Below, one piece after another: positions 9,439 through 20,309 of a stretch of 64,000 nt of DNA. Position 1 is the first letter of the stretch; each line of letters opens with the position of its first letter. The notes beneath the pieces are model-generated. The model did no database searches. It was given only the letters and a program-made list of their open reading frames with translations, and was not told the DNA's origin. The translations under genes and the position numbers were made by a program. The stretch is taken from assembly GCA_028293825.1 (NCBI GenBank), contig JAQGNY010000040.1, forward strand, positions 1-64,000, written 5' to 3'. This DNA comes from Verrucomicrobiaceae bacterium. GTDB lineage: Bacteria > Pseudomonadota > Gammaproteobacteria > Pseudomonadales > CAMLJR01.

Positions 9439-10929
9439 TTACAGCAGCACCACATCGAACTGCTCCTGCGAATACATCGTCTCCACTTGAAATTGAATGG
9501 TTTTGCCGAGGTGCTCTTCCAGGTCCGCGACGATATGCGAATCCTCATCGAGCAGGCGGTCGACGACTTCCTGCGAGGCTAACACCAATAATTTATTGTT
9601 GTCGTACATGCGCGCTTCGCGCAGGATTTCGCGAAAGATTTCGTAACACACTGTCTCCGGCGATTTCAGCGAGCCGCGGCCTTCACACACTGGGCACGGC
9701 GCGCACAGCACATGGCCGAGACTTTCGCGTGTACGCTTGCGCGTCATTTCCACCAGCCCTAATTCGGACACACCGGTGATGCTGATTTTTGCGTAATCGC
9801 GCTCCATCGCTTTTTCCAGCGCGCGCAGTACCTGGCGACGATGCTCGATATCCTTCATATCGATGAAATCGATAATGATGATGCCGCCGAGATTGCGCAC
9901 GCGCAGTTGTCGCGCGAGTGCCGCCGCTGCTTCCAAATTAGTTTTGAAAATCGTTTCTTCAAGATTGCGATGACCGACGAACGCGCCGGTATTCACATCG
10001 ACCGTCGTCATCGCTTCGGTCTGATCGATAATTAAATAACCGCCGGATTTCAGTTCGACTTTGCGCCCGAGCGCTTTTTGAATTTCAGTTTCGATGCCGT
10101 ACAAATCGAACAGCGGGCGCTCGCTTTTATACAGCTCGATGCGATCGCAAATTTCCGGAATGTAGGCGTTGGCAAACTCGAGCACGCGCGCGTGATTGTT
10201 GGCCGAATCGATGCGGATTTTTTCCAGACTCGGGCGCACCATGTCGCGCATCGTGCGCAGAAATAGCGGCAGGTCTTCGTAAATAATCGACGGCGTTATG
10301 TTGGTGGCGATGCGCTCGCGCAACGAGCGCCATAATTTTTTCAGAAAGCGAATATCGGCGAGAAATTCTTCCTCGCCCGCGCCGTCGGCCACGGTGCGAA
10401 TAATAAAACCGCCCGCCATTGCCATGTCTTCGACGGCAATGCATTTCTCGACCAACGCCTTCAAACGATTGCGCTCGGCCTCTTCTTCGATGCGCTGCGA
10501 AATACCGATATGCGCCGTCTGCGGCATGTACACCAGAAAACGCGATGAAATGGAGAGATGCGTGGTCAGCCGCGCGCCCTTGGTGCCGAGCGGGTCTTTG
10601 TTGACCTGCACCACGACGGACTGACCTTCGCGCAACACGGTGCGAATATCCGGCGGCTCGCTGCCGATGCCGGGCGGGCGTTGCTCCATGCCGTCCTTGT
10701 CCTGTAAAAAAATATCCGACACGTGCAGAAAACTGGCGCGCTCCAGACCGATATCGATAAACGCCGCCTGCATGCCCGGCAATACGCGCGCGACGGTGCC
10801 TTTATAGATATTGCCGACGATGCCTTTGGAGCGTTCGCGCTCGATGTAAATCTCTTGCAGCACACCGTTGTCGACCAACGCGACGCGCGTTTCCAGCGCG
10901 GTGATGTTGATCAGGATTTCTTCGCTCAT
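9439..10929 (-). CDS. rng: Ribonuclease G
   Basis: This 496-residue protein starts MSEEILINITALETRVALVD and has the S1 RNA-binding domain (about 35-125), the RNase H-like part and the catalytic DNase I-like segment with its metal-binding aspartates in MTTVDVNTGAF and IIIIDFIDM. The zinc-link motif CAPCPVC (near residue 405) makes the dimer interface. RNase G matures 16S rRNA 5' ends and degrades some mRNAs. It lacks the long C-terminal scaffold of RNase E. The start codon overlaps the maf stop (ATGA). Confidence 0.96.
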   Translation of the reverse strand: MSEEILINITALETRVALVDNGVLQEIYIERERSKGIVGNIYKGTVARVLPGMQAAFIDIGLERASFLHVSDIFLQDKDGMEQRPPGIGSEPPDIRTVLREGQSVVVQVNKDPLGTKGARLTTHLSISSRFLVYMPQTAHIGISQRIEEEAERNRLKALVEKCIAVEDMAMAGGFIIRTVADGAGEEEFLADIRFLKKLWRSLRERIATNITPSIIYEDLPLFLRTMRDMVRPSLEKIRIDSANNHARVLEFANAYIPEICDRIELYKSERPLFDLYGIETEIQKALGRKVELKSGGYLIIDQTEAMTTVDVNTGAFVGHRNLEETIFKTNLEAAAALARQLRVRNLGGIIIIDFIDMKDIEHRRQVLRALEKAMERDYAKISITGVSELGLVEMTRKRTRESLGHVLCAPCPVCEGRGSLKSPETVCYEIFREILREARMYDNNKLLVLASQEVVDRLLDEDSHIVADLEEHLGKTIQFQVETMYSQEQFDVVLL

Positions 10930-11531
10930 TTTTTTATATAGCCTTCGCCGATTCCATAGCGCCGCAGCTGCTCGGCTGTTTCGAACAATGGCAAACCCAC
11001 CACGCCGCTGTAACTGCCTTCGATACGCTCGACGAACACCGCCGCGCGCCCTTGAATGCCATACGCGCCGGCCTTGTCGCGCGGTTCACCGGTCAGCCAA
11101 TAAGCATCTATTTCGGCTGCACTCAACGGGCGAAACCACACCCGCGTGCGACTCATCGTCACCTGCACGCCATCTGTTCCGCAGACGGCAACGCCGGTCA
11201 GCACTTCATGCGCGCGACCCGCCAAGCGCTGCAATATTGCGCGCGCATCGTCGGCATCGGTCGGTTTACCGAGAATGATGTCATCGAGCACGACGGCGGT
11301 ATCGGCGCCCAATACGGGCAGCGGGGGCAGAGCGGCGTCGTGCAGATGCTGCCAGCCAGCGGCAGCTTTTTCGCGCGCGAGGCGCTGCACATACTGTTCG
11401 GCGCTTTCGTCGACCCTGCGGCTTTCGTCGATATCGATTTTAAGAGCGCGATGGGCGACGTCGATTTGGGTGAGCAATTCGCGCCGGCGCGGCGACTGCG
11501 AGGCGAGATAGAGCACGGCTTCCGCTGTCAT
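10926..11531 (-). CDS. maf: Maf family nucleoside triphosphate pyrophosphatase
   Basis: The 201-residue protein begins with the Maf signature LASQSPRRRELL and contains the conserved segments VLGADTAVVLD and AGAYGIQGRA. Family members hydrolyse dTTP/UTP or modified nucleotides as house-cleaning enzymes; this sequence resembles the YhdE branch next to mre genes. It overlaps rng by 4 bp and lies 29 bp after mreD, so it is part of the same operon. Confidence 0.94.
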   Translation of the reverse strand: MTAEAVLYLASQSPRRRELLTQIDVAHRALKIDIDESRRVDESAEQYVQRLAREKAAAGWQHLHDAALPPLPVLGADTAVVLDDIILGKPTDADDARAILQRLAGRAHEVLTGVAVCGTDGVQVTMSRTRVWFRPLSAAEIDAYWLTGEPRDKAGAYGIQGRAAVFVERIEGSYSGVVGLPLFETAEQLRRYGIGEGYIKK

Positions 11532-11560
11532 TGCTCAATCCTGATCATGGTGAAAAGTCC

Positions 11561-12052
11561 TCAGGTCACGGCAAAGCCGCGCCGAATTTTGCGCAACGTC
11601 AGCATGACCGTTGGCCAGATCAGCGCAGAAATCAGCGCCGGCAACAGAAACAACATGGTCGGCAGCACTTTCGTCGTGGTCAGCGTCTGCACCCAGTGAC
11701 ACAGCAATTGGTTGAGTCCGATCAGCACAAATACGATGCCGGCCTGCTGCCACAGCGCGTACATGCGCATGCGCTGATACAGAATCAAGGCCAGATAAGC
11801 GACCACGACCAGCGCGAACGCGTTTTCACCGGGCGGCGACCCTTCGACCAAATCGAGAATTAACCCGGTGACGAAAGCTACGCCGACGCCGATCCGATGC
11901 GGCAGCGCCAGCACCCAATAAATCAGCACCAGCGCCACCCATTCCGGCCGCGCCCAGCGCGCCCATTCCGGCAGCGGAATAATGCTGAGCCAGAGCGCGA
12001 TGGCCAGCGTCGCGGCAATGATGCCGCGGCCGGTGGCTTTCTGCTCGACCAT
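11561..12052 (-). CDS. mreD: Rod shape-determining protein MreD
   Basis: This 163-residue protein is almost wholly hydrophobic, with about five membrane helices, as in MreD. It links the MreB cytoskeleton to the elongation machinery in the inner membrane. The start codon overlaps the mreC stop by one base (TAATG), a strong sign of translational coupling. Sequence alone is poorly conserved in this family, so position between mreC and maf carries much of the weight. Confidence 0.93.
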   Translation of the reverse strand: MVEQKATGRGIIAATLAIALWLSIIPLPEWARWARPEWVALVLIYWVLALPHRIGVGVAFVTGLILDLVEGSPPGENAFALVVVAYLALILYQRMRMYALWQQAGIVFVLIGLNQLLCHWVQTLTTTKVLPTMLFLLPALISALIWPTVMLTLRKIRRGFAVT

Positions 12053-12921
12053 TAGTTCGGCGCTCCGACATCGTCGGCCGCATGCGGCAGATCGGGCAAT
12101 GCACCTTTTTCGCTGAAGATCAGCAGCAGATGTCGACTTTGATCGAGCAGCGCAGTCGGGCGCGCCTTAACTTTCATAAACGAGCTGGAGCTGGCATCGA
12201 CCGCAGTTACTACCGCGACCGGATAACCGGGCGGAAAGTGGCCGCCCAACCCGGATGTCACCAGCAAATCGCCGACCCGAACGTCCATCGTGGCGGCGAC
12301 ATGGCTGAGCTGCAACTCATCGATAAGGCCGGTGCCATCGGCGATGGCACGCACGCCGTTGCGATTGACCTGCACCGGCACGCCGTGCGTGCTGTCGGTA
12401 ATCAACATCACGCGACTGTAGTAGGCGCTAACTTCCACCACCTGACCGACCAGACCGCGCGCATCGATCACGGCCTGACCAACATAAACTCCAGCATCGC
12501 GGCCCTTATTAATGACGACGATATGACGCAGCGGATCGGATGAAACACCGATCAGCTCGGCGATCAACACGCTGTCATCGAGATGAGCGGAGGAATTAAG
12601 CAATTGGCGCAGACGGGTATTTTCGGCGCTGAGCGCGGCCATTTTTTCGACCTTGGCCTGCAGAATTAACGTCTGCTGGCGCAGCTCTTCGTTCTCTTTA
12701 TGCAGGCTGCTCCAATCGCGCAGCGAATGGCTGCTCCAATCCTTGATGCGATAGGGGGTATCCGCCAGCCAGTAAAACGGCGTCGCCAGAACGGACAGAT
12801 TGGATTCGAAATTGCGCAGCCAAGGCCACTGCATGCTGCCGAAGATCAGCACGAAGCCCAGCACGCACAGCAGAAGCATGCGCGAACCGATGGAGGGGCC
12901 TTTTTGAAAAAGCGGTTTAAT
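12052..12921 (-). CDS. mreC: Rod shape-determining protein MreC, apparent AUU start
   Basis: MreC is a bitopic protein with a membrane helix, a periplasmic coiled coil (about residues 70-110 here) and two beta-barrel domains; it scaffolds the elongasome. The first in-frame ATG is at 12879, but it has no ribosome site and would lose the conserved N-terminal segment KPLFQKGPSIGSR seen in MreC proteins. That segment is encoded directly upstream and begins at an ATT (12921-12919) placed 6-8 bases after a strong AGAGGTGGG. An in-frame TAA lies only two codons further up. I therefore annotate 289 residues from ATT; the 275-residue ATG form is the conservative alternative. Confidence 0.82.
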   Translation of the reverse strand: MKPLFQKGPSIGSRMLLLCVLGFVLIFGSMQWPWLRNFESNLSVLATPFYWLADTPYRIKDWSSHSLRDWSSLHKENEELRQQTLILQAKVEKMAALSAENTRLRQLLNSSAHLDDSVLIAELIGVSSDPLRHIVVINKGRDAGVYVGQAVIDARGLVGQVVEVSAYYSRVMLITDSTHGVPVQVNRNGVRAIADGTGLIDELQLSHVAATMDVRVGDLLVTSGLGGHFPPGYPVAVVTAVDASSSSFMKVKARPTALLDQSRHLLLIFSEKGALPDLPHAADDVGAPN

Positions 12922-12927
12922 TTTTTA

Positions 12928-12936
12928 CCCACCTCT
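12928..12936 (-). promoter_or_regulatory. Shine-Dalgarno that sets the mreC AUU start
   Basis: On the minus strand the bases AGAGGTGGG sit 6 nt before the ATT codon at 12921-12919. GAGGTG matches the 16S rRNA anti-Shine-Dalgarno closely. No comparable site precedes the ATG at 12879. Confidence 0.7.
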
Positions 12937-12979
12937 GTCAATCAGCGGAACCGCTGATTACGCCTAGCGCCAACATTAG

Positions 12980-13143
12980 CTGCCTTAAGCAAGCAAACGT
13001 GGATCGGGCGCCGCCGGAACGCAGGAGGCGGAACATACACGTCAGTATGTGCGCCCCTTCCTTCCCTCATCAAAGAGAGTAACGCCGATGTGCGATCTGC
13101 CGCCAAAGTAGGCGCCTGCAGGCGAGCACAATGGCTTAAGCAG
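12980..13143. repeat. Structured intergenic segment with terminal inverted repeats (mreB-mreC gap)
   Basis: The 229-bp gap between mreB and mreC is long for this operon. Near its ends lie CTGCCTTAAGCAA (12980-12992) and TGGCTTAAGCAG (13132-13143), which are inverted repeats of each other with one gap. Inside are three smaller symmetries: CCGCC/GGCGG (13011-13031), ACATAC/GTATGT (13033-13050) and the palindrome CGCCTGCAGGCG (13113-13124). It could be a small MITE-like insertion or a structured leader that modulates mreCD expression; no coding sequence is seen in it. Confidence 0.5.
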
Positions 13144-13150
13144 AGGCTCC

Positions 13151-14578
<1,428 letters not shown>

Positions 14579-14884
14579 ATGAGCATCACTGCCGACGACA
14601 TCGCAAAAATCGCCAAACTCGCCCGCATTCGCGTCGACAGCGACGAGGTGCCCGAGCTGTCGCAACGGCTCGCGAATATTTTGAAAATGGCGGACAAGCT
14701 GCAGACGGTAAATACCGACGGCGTGGTGCCGATGGCCAATCCGCTCGATGCGGTTCAGCGTCTGCGCGCCGATGTCGTCACCGAGCCTGCCGGCGCCGCC
14801 GCACTGCAAGCGCGCGCCGCATTTTTAGCGATTGCGCCAAGCAGCGAACAGGGTCTGTATTTGGTGCCCAAAGTAATCGAGTAG
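14579..14884 (+). CDS. gatC: Asp-tRNA(Asn)/Glu-tRNA(Gln) amidotransferase subunit GatC
   Basis: This 101-residue protein starts MSITADDIAKIAKLARIRVD, the typical GatC N-terminus, and ends near LVPKVIE. GatC stabilises the GatA-GatB complex that amidates mischarged tRNA. The ATG at 14579 follows CCGGAG at 6-nt spacing. The reading frame is open upstream to 14378 but that part has no family similarity. Confidence 0.95.
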   Translation: MSITADDIAKIAKLARIRVDSDEVPELSQRLANILKMADKLQTVNTDGVVPMANPLDAVQRLRADVVTEPAGAAALQARAAFLAIAPSSEQGLYLVPKVIE

Positions 14885-14989
14885 GGAAAGATGAATAAAG
14901 CGCTCAAGTAATTCATCGCGCTCTGCCGTAATCAATAAATTTATCGCAAAAATCATCGCTTAAATTCAGTCAGCCACGCGGAATTTTTC

Positions 14990-16468
14990 ATGCCCGATTC
15001 GCTTTCCAATACACCGCTGCACCAGCTCACCATAGCCGAACTGTTAGATGGGCTGACGCAAAAACATTTTTCCAGCGAAGAGCTGACGCAGCATTATCTC
15101 GCGCGTATCGATCGTCTCGATTCCAATTACAACAGCTACATCACCGTCACGGCTGAACGCGCGCTCGAAGCCGCACGCGCTGCCGATAACGCGCGCACAG
15201 AAAATAAGGCGGGACAATTAGCCGGCATCCCGATTGCGCATAAAGATATTTTCTGTACGAACGGTGTACGCACCAGCTGCGCATCAAAAATGCTCGACAA
15301 TTTCGTGCCGCCGTACGACGCGCACATCGTGACGAAATTTGCACAGGCCGGCGCGGTGTGTTTGGGCAAAACCAACATGGACGAGTTCGCGATGGGCTCG
15401 TCGAACGAAACCAGTTTTTACGGCGCGGTAAAAAATCCGTGGTCGACCGATTGCGTGCCGGGCGGATCATCGGGCGGATCGGCTGCCGCAATTGCCGCGC
15501 AATTGTGTGTCGCTGCAACTGGCACCGACACCGGCGGTTCGATTCGACAACCGGCGGCGCTGTGCGGATTAACTGGATTAAAACCAACGTACGGTCGCGT
15601 GTCGCGTTACGGCATGATCGCGTTCGCATCAAGCCTCGACCAAGGCGGCCCGATGACGCGCACAGCGCATGACGCTGCGCTGTTATTAAATGTGATGGCC
15701 GGCTTCGATGAGCGCGATTCCACCAGCGCGCAAAATGCCGTGCCCGATTACACCGCGACATTAAATAATTCGCTCGAAGGTTTACGCATCGGTTTACCGA
15801 AAGAATATTTCGGCGAAGGCCTGTCGCCTGAAATAGAAAAAGCCGTGCAAGCCGCCATTAAAGAATTCGAAAAACTCGGCGCGACAGTAAAAGAAATCAG
15901 CCTGCCGAATACCGAACTCGCGGTGCCGTGTTATTACGTCATTGCACCGGCGGAAGCATCGGCGAATTTATCGCGCTTCGATGGCGTGCGTTATGGTTAT
16001 CGCTGCGAGAACCCGAAAGATTTATTCGATCTGTACACACGCACCCGCGCCGAAGGTTTTGGCGATGAAGTAAAGCGCCGCATTTTAATCGGCACGTATG
16101 CGCTGTCCGCCGGTTACTACGACGCGTATTACCGCAAAGCGCAACAGGTGCGTCGCTTGATCAAACAGGATTTCGTCGATGCGTTTAAAGAGGTCGATGT
16201 TATCGCCGGCCCAACCACGCCGAACCCTGCATTCAAACTCGGCGCGATCAGCGATCCGGTGACAATGTATCTCGAAGATATTTACACGATTGCAGTCAAT
16301 CTCGCCGGCCTGCCGGCGCTGAGTATTCCCGCCGGATTTATGCAAAACAAACCGGTGGGCCTGCAATTAATCGGCAATTATTTTGCGGAAGCGCAACTAC
16401 TCAATATCGGTCATCAATATCAAACCGTGACCGACTGGCATAAACACACCGCGCCGAATATTGAGTGA
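14990..16468 (+). CDS. gatA: Asp-tRNA(Asn)/Glu-tRNA(Gln) amidotransferase subunit GatA
   Basis: The 492-residue amidase-signature enzyme releases ammonia from glutamine for tRNA transamidation. The Ser-cisSer-Lys triad is visible: Lys in IAHKDIFC, and the serines in the Gly/Ser-rich segments [12 protein letters not shown] and [14 protein letters not shown]. Length is normal. It lies 105 bp after gatC, and its TGA is 10 bp before the gatB ATG, so gatA and gatB are tightly linked. Confidence 0.97.
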   Translation: MPDSLSNTPLHQLTIAELLDGLTQKHFSSEELTQHYLARIDRLDSNYNSYITVTAERALEAARAADNARTENKAGQLAGIPIAHKDIFCTNGVRTSCASKMLDNFVPPYDAHIVTKFAQAGAVCLGKTNMDEFAMGSSNETSFYGAVKNPWSTDCVPGGSSGGSAAAIAAQLCVAATGTDTGGSIRQPAALCGLTGLKPTYGRVSRYGMIAFASSLDQGGPMTRTAHDAALLLNVMAGFDERDSTSAQNAVPDYTATLNNSLEGLRIGLPKEYFGEGLSPEIEKAVQAAIKEFEKLGATVKEISLPNTELAVPCYYVIAPAEASANLSRFDGVRYGYRCENPKDLFDLYTRTRAEGFGDEVKRRILIGTYALSAGYYDAYYRKAQQVRRLIKQDFVDAFKEVDVIAGPTTPNPAFKLGAISDPVTMYLEDIYTIAVNLAGLPALSIPAGFMQNKPVGLQLIGNYFAEAQLLNIGHQYQTVTDWHKHTAPNIE

Positions 16469-16478
16469 GGAATCGAAC

Positions 16479-17933
16479 ATGAGTTGGGAAACTGTAATCG
16501 GTCTCGAAGTGCACATGCAGCTTGCGACCAAAACCAAAATATTTTCCGGCAGCAGCACTGAGTTTGGCCAAGAGCCGAACACGCAGGCCAACGCGATTGA
16601 TTTAGCAATGCCGGGCACGCTGCCGGTATTAAATGAAGAAGCGTTGCGTTACGCGATTATGTTTGGACTCGCCATCGATGCGGAAATAAATCCACTCAGC
16701 GCGTTCGAGCGCAAAAATTATTTCTATCCCGATTTGCCGAAAGGTTATCAAACCACGCAATTGGCCGAACCGATTGTTGGCCCCGGCAAAATCGAGATCG
16801 AACTCGCCGATGGCAGCAGCAAAACCATTCGCATCCATCATGCGCATCTCGAAGAAGATGCCGGCAAATCGCTGCATGAAGACTTTGCTGACCAGAGTGG
16901 CATCGATTTAAATCGCGCCGGTACACCGTTGTTGGAAATTGTCACCGAGCCCGATATGCGCAGCCCGGAAGAAGCGGTGGTGTTTGCGAAAAAACTGCAT
17001 TCGATTGTCACCAGTGTCGGCGTTACCGATGGCGAAATGTCGCAGGGCTCGATGCGTTTCGATGTGAATGTTTCGGTTCGCAAAAAAGGCGAAGAAAAAC
17101 TCGGCACGCGCACCGAAACAAAAAACCTGAATTCATTTCGCTTTATCGAAGAAGCGATTAAACAAGAAGTAAATCGCCAAATCGATGTGATCGAAGACGG
17201 CGGCAAAATTATTCAAGAAACACGCTTGTACGACGGCGACACCAAAACTGCGCGCGCGATGCGCAGCAAGGAAGAAGCAAACGACTACCGCTATTTTCCG
17301 TGCCCGGATTTATTGCCGGTTGTCGTCGATAAAGAAACCATCGAACAAATTCGCGCGACGCTACCGGAATTGCCGAATGCGAAAAAACAACGCTTTATCG
17401 ATACGTATGCATTATCGAGTTACGACGCCGGCGTATTAACCGCCGAGCGTGCGCTTGCTGATTATTATGAAGGTGTCGCTAAATTCAGCGGCGAGCCTAA
17501 ACTCGCTGCGAACTGGGTTATGGGCGAAGTAGTCAGTTTTTTAAATAAGAGCAACTTGAGTATCACAACTTTTGCAAACGAGCGTATGCGCGCAAAAGAT
17601 CTAGCCGCAATTATTGAGCGAATAACTGACAATACAATTTCAGGCAAGCAGGCAAAAGATCTTTTCCTTGCATATCTGGAAGAACAGGACGATATCGATG
17701 TAATTATTGAAAAGCGCGGCCTCAAACAAGTCTCCGATACCGGCGCTATAGAAAAAATCGTCGCCGATATCGTCGATGCCAATCCCGAACAAGTCGAACA
17801 ATATCGCGCCGCCGATGAAGGTAAGCGCAAAAAACTACTCGGCTTTTTTGTCGGCCAAATTATGAAAGCGTCGAAAGGCCAGGCGAACCCCGGCGTTGTG
17901 AACGAAATTTTATTGAAAAAACTGGAAAGCTAA
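16479..17933 (+). CDS. gatB: Asp-tRNA(Asn)/Glu-tRNA(Gln) amidotransferase subunit GatB
   Basis: This 484-residue subunit binds the misacylated tRNA and performs the kinase-like activation of the acyl group. It begins [20 protein letters not shown] and contains the GatB signature around [15 protein letters not shown]. The C-terminal helical YqeY-like tail (about 400-484) contacts the tRNA. The ATG at 16479 has GTGAGGA upstream; an in-frame TTG at 16461 overlaps gatA and is rejected. Presence of gatCAB implies that Gln-tRNA or Asn-tRNA is at least partly made by transamidation. Confidence 0.97.
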   Translation: MSWETVIGLEVHMQLATKTKIFSGSSTEFGQEPNTQANAIDLAMPGTLPVLNEEALRYAIMFGLAIDAEINPLSAFERKNYFYPDLPKGYQTTQLAEPIVGPGKIEIELADGSSKTIRIHHAHLEEDAGKSLHEDFADQSGIDLNRAGTPLLEIVTEPDMRSPEEAVVFAKKLHSIVTSVGVTDGEMSQGSMRFDVNVSVRKKGEEKLGTRTETKNLNSFRFIEEAIKQEVNRQIDVIEDGGKIIQETRLYDGDTKTARAMRSKEEANDYRYFPCPDLLPVVVDKETIEQIRATLPELPNAKKQRFIDTYALSSYDAGVLTAERALADYYEGVAKFSGEPKLAANWVMGEVVSFLNKSNLSITTFANERMRAKDLAAIIERITDNTISGKQAKDLFLAYLEEQDDIDVIIEKRGLKQVSDTGAIEKIVADIVDANPEQVEQYRAADEGKRKKLLGFFVGQIMKASKGQANPGVVNEILLKKLES

Positions 17934-17942
17934 AACCACTGC

Positions 17943-18293
17943 ATGGCTTATCTGCTGTTTAAATATTTGACCACCGCAGCGCTGATTGTCGCAATCAGCG
18001 AAGTGGCCAAACGCAGCGATAAATTGGGCGCACTGTTGACCGCGCTGCCGTTGATTAGCGTACTAACGCTGATTTGGCTGTATGTCGAAAAACAGCCGCT
18101 CGATAAAATTGGCGATTACTCGTCGAATACATTTTGGTATGTGCTGCCGACGCTGCCGCTGTTTTTAATATTTCCATTTTTATTGGAGCGCATCGGCTTT
18201 TGGTTGGCGCTCATGGCGAGCAGCGGCGCGACGATGATTTTATTTTTTCTGCTCGCGCTAGTTATGCGCCGCTTCAATATCGGTTTGATGTAA
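17943..18293 (+). CDS. DUF3147 family membrane protein
   Basis: This 116-residue protein has four predicted membrane helices and begins MAYLLFKYLTTAALIVAISEVAKRSDKLGALLTALP, which fits the DUF3147 family. Function is unknown. It lies 9 bp after gatB and may be co-transcribed with the gat genes. No catalytic motif is visible. Confidence 0.8.
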   Translation: MAYLLFKYLTTAALIVAISEVAKRSDKLGALLTALPLISVLTLIWLYVEKQPLDKIGDYSSNTFWYVLPTLPLFLIFPFLLERIGFWLALMASSGATMILFFLLALVMRRFNIGLM

Positions 18294-18316
18294 CCAAAAA
18301 TCTGAAGAGAATTATT

Positions 18317-18607
18317 ATGGCCAAAGAAAAAGAAGTTGTTGTCGATGAAGTGTGGACCGAAGCGCGCGTGCGCGAATTCCTCGATGTGAAACCGGCTGAA
18401 TCTATTGAGGCCGATTTTCATATGTTGTTGAAAGCGTATCAGCAAATGCGCGCCGATAATTTCGAGCAGTTCCTCGCCATGTTTTTGCAGGAAAAACGCA
18501 ATATCAATGCGCGCGATCCGAGTGGGCGCACACTGTTGTCGTACGCGCGCGAGCACCAGAAATCCGCCGACTATGTCGAGATTTTGCAGCGCAACGGCGC
18601 GGAATAA
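18317..18607 (+). CDS. PA4642-family small conserved protein
   Basis: The 96-residue acidic soluble protein resembles the Pseudomonas PA4642 family, with the segment SGRTLLSYAREHQKSADYVEIL near its C-terminus and no signal or membrane helix. Function is unknown. The ATG at 18317 follows TGAAGAGAATT, a fair ribosome site, 23 bp after the DUF3147 gene. I recognise the family by pattern only, so the name is moderately sure while the gene itself is well supported. Confidence 0.75.
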   Translation: MAKEKEVVVDEVWTEARVREFLDVKPAESIEADFHMLLKAYQQMRADNFEQFLAMFLQEKRNINARDPSGRTLLSYAREHQKSADYVEILQRNGAE

Positions 18608-18843
18608 TCCGTTCACCGCTTTCTTATTTGTTGATCTGACAAATACTTATCCTTCCTTACGCCGGCCGTGTCGTTATTATTGCTGCGATGCTTTCGCAGA
18701 AGCGACACGCTGGCGCCGCAGCCCCATCGCTACCGCGCGCGCAGTGTTACTGTAACTGTCGACTCGCAAGCCAATAAAAAAACTAAGGCGCTGCACAACT
18801 GCAGCGCTCGAACTGCTCGCTCCGTATTCAGCAGGAAATAATA

Positions 18844-20040
18844 ATGAAAAACTCCACACCGATTTTAATGCTCCTGATCGCCTGCGCCGTGCAAAACGTC
18901 TCGACCGGTACGTCATACGGCAGTTACGGCGTCATCCTCAACGATCTGATCGGACAGTTTGGTATCAGTCATTCGATGGCGTCGCTGGGGTTGGCATTAC
19001 TCGCCTTGATTGCAGGCTTGAGCGGACCGTTAGTCGGCCGTTTGATCGATGGCTGGTCGCTGCGTGGCACAGTGATTATCGGCGCATTGATGGGCAGCGC
19101 GGGGTTGGCGCTCGCCGGCATCGCCACCAATTTTTATGTATTTCTGATCGGCTTCAGTTTGATTAGCGGTTTCGGTAGCGCGCTGGCCGGCGCGGTTCCC
19201 GGCAGTACCTTGGCGGGCCGTTGGTTTCCGTCGCGCACCGGGCTTGCCGTCGCCGTCGCCAATCTGGCATTGCTGATTTCAATCGGACCGCCGGTGTATG
19301 CGTGGATCACCGTGCATTTCGGTTGGCGCACGCTGATGTTCGGTTTATCCAGTTTGTATTTGCTGCTGTTGCTGCCGGTATTTTTTATTAAAAATCATCC
19401 CGCCGCCGCGACCACAACCGTCGCTGCTCCGGCCGGCGCCAAATTTCGTTTCAGCGATGTGGCGCGCGACCGCGCGTTTTGGCTGGTGACGATCAGCACC
19501 GGTATTTTATTCGGCACTGCGATTTCGTTATCGAGCCACATTATTGCGTTTGCGATCGAGCGCGGCGTACCGGTCGCCACTGCATCGTGGCTATTGTCGT
19601 TCGTCGGTATATTCGCCATGGTCGGCGGTTTGCTATTCGGCTGGATCAGCGATCGCGTCGGCGCTGTACCGACACTGGCCGCTAATGCCGCGCTCAATTG
19701 CATCGGCTGGTTTCTGCTCGGCATGGGTCATTCGTTCACGCCGATTGCGCTGTGCGTGGTCGTGCTCGGTTTGTGCGGCGGCGGCTTGCTCGCACCGCTC
19801 GGCGCATTTATCGCGCAACGCTACGGCGCGAGTGCATTCGGTTCGATCCTGGGACTGGTCACGCAGCTGATTTTACCGATGACATTCGGCGGCACGATTT
19901 TGGTCGGTGTGCTGTACGACACCACACACAATTATCAGGTGCCGTTTACGTTGCTGTCGGGATTGTGCGGGCTGGCCTGCATCTTATTTTTATTGCTGAT
20001 CAAGCAACCGGGGCCGGCGCGCACGGCGGCATCGGTTTAA
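18844..20040 (+). CDS. MFS transporter (first of a tandem pair)
   Basis: This 398-residue protein has about 12 membrane helices and the MFS motif-A-like loop GRLIDGWSLRGT between helices 2 and 3. It resembles oxalate/formate antiporter-like or monocarboxylate MFS proteins. The substrate is not known. AGGAAATAATA precedes the ATG. It is clearly paralogous to the next gene: both begin MKK/MKN, then share the patterns QNxSSGTxYxxYG and GKLIDRWSLRKT/GRLIDGWSLRGT. Confidence 0.9.
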   Translation: MKNSTPILMLLIACAVQNVSTGTSYGSYGVILNDLIGQFGISHSMASLGLALLALIAGLSGPLVGRLIDGWSLRGTVIIGALMGSAGLALAGIATNFYVFLIGFSLISGFGSALAGAVPGSTLAGRWFPSRTGLAVAVANLALLISIGPPVYAWITVHFGWRTLMFGLSSLYLLLLLPVFFIKNHPAAATTTVAAPAGAKFRFSDVARDRAFWLVTISTGILFGTAISLSSHIIAFAIERGVPVATASWLLSFVGIFAMVGGLLFGWISDRVGAVPTLAANAALNCIGWFLLGMGHSFTPIALCVVVLGLCGGGLLAPLGAFIAQRYGASAFGSILGLVTQLILPMTFGGTILVGVLYDTTHNYQVPFTLLSGLCGLACILFLLLIKQPGPARTAASV

Positions 20041-20078
20041 TGTCGACTCAATAATTATCTTCTCGCATTCGCTTACTG

Positions 20079-20128
20079 TTTTGCGCTGGCGGCGCGCGTT
20101 CTTTTCTCAGCGCGCCGCCAGCGCAAAA
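20079..20128. repeat. 19-bp perfect inverted repeat between the MFS genes
   Basis: The arms are 20079-20097 and 20110-20128, perfectly complementary over 19 bp with a 12-base loop. They run from TTTT through GC-rich sequence, so AAAA rather than a T-tract follows the stem on either strand. That is not a normal terminator layout. The RNA would still form a very stable hairpin. Confidence 0.85.
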
Positions 20129-20309
20129 ACAATTAGCTCGATAAAACTACTCGCACCCATTCATTGACTAAATGGCAAACAATGCCGTGTGTCATCGTGC
20201 GCAATAACTCATAGAATCGACGCGCGCATACTGAGATTAACGCTCGTTTATTTGCGGCATTTTAAAACTTGCACGGCATGCGCGCTCAAATTTCACGATC
20301 GAGATAATA

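Noticed and set aside
18788-18807. Hairpin GCGCTGCA/TGCAGCGC upstream of the first MFS gene as a terminator
   Set aside because: On the plus strand no T-tract follows; a T-tract exists only for minus-strand transcription, where no gene precedes it.
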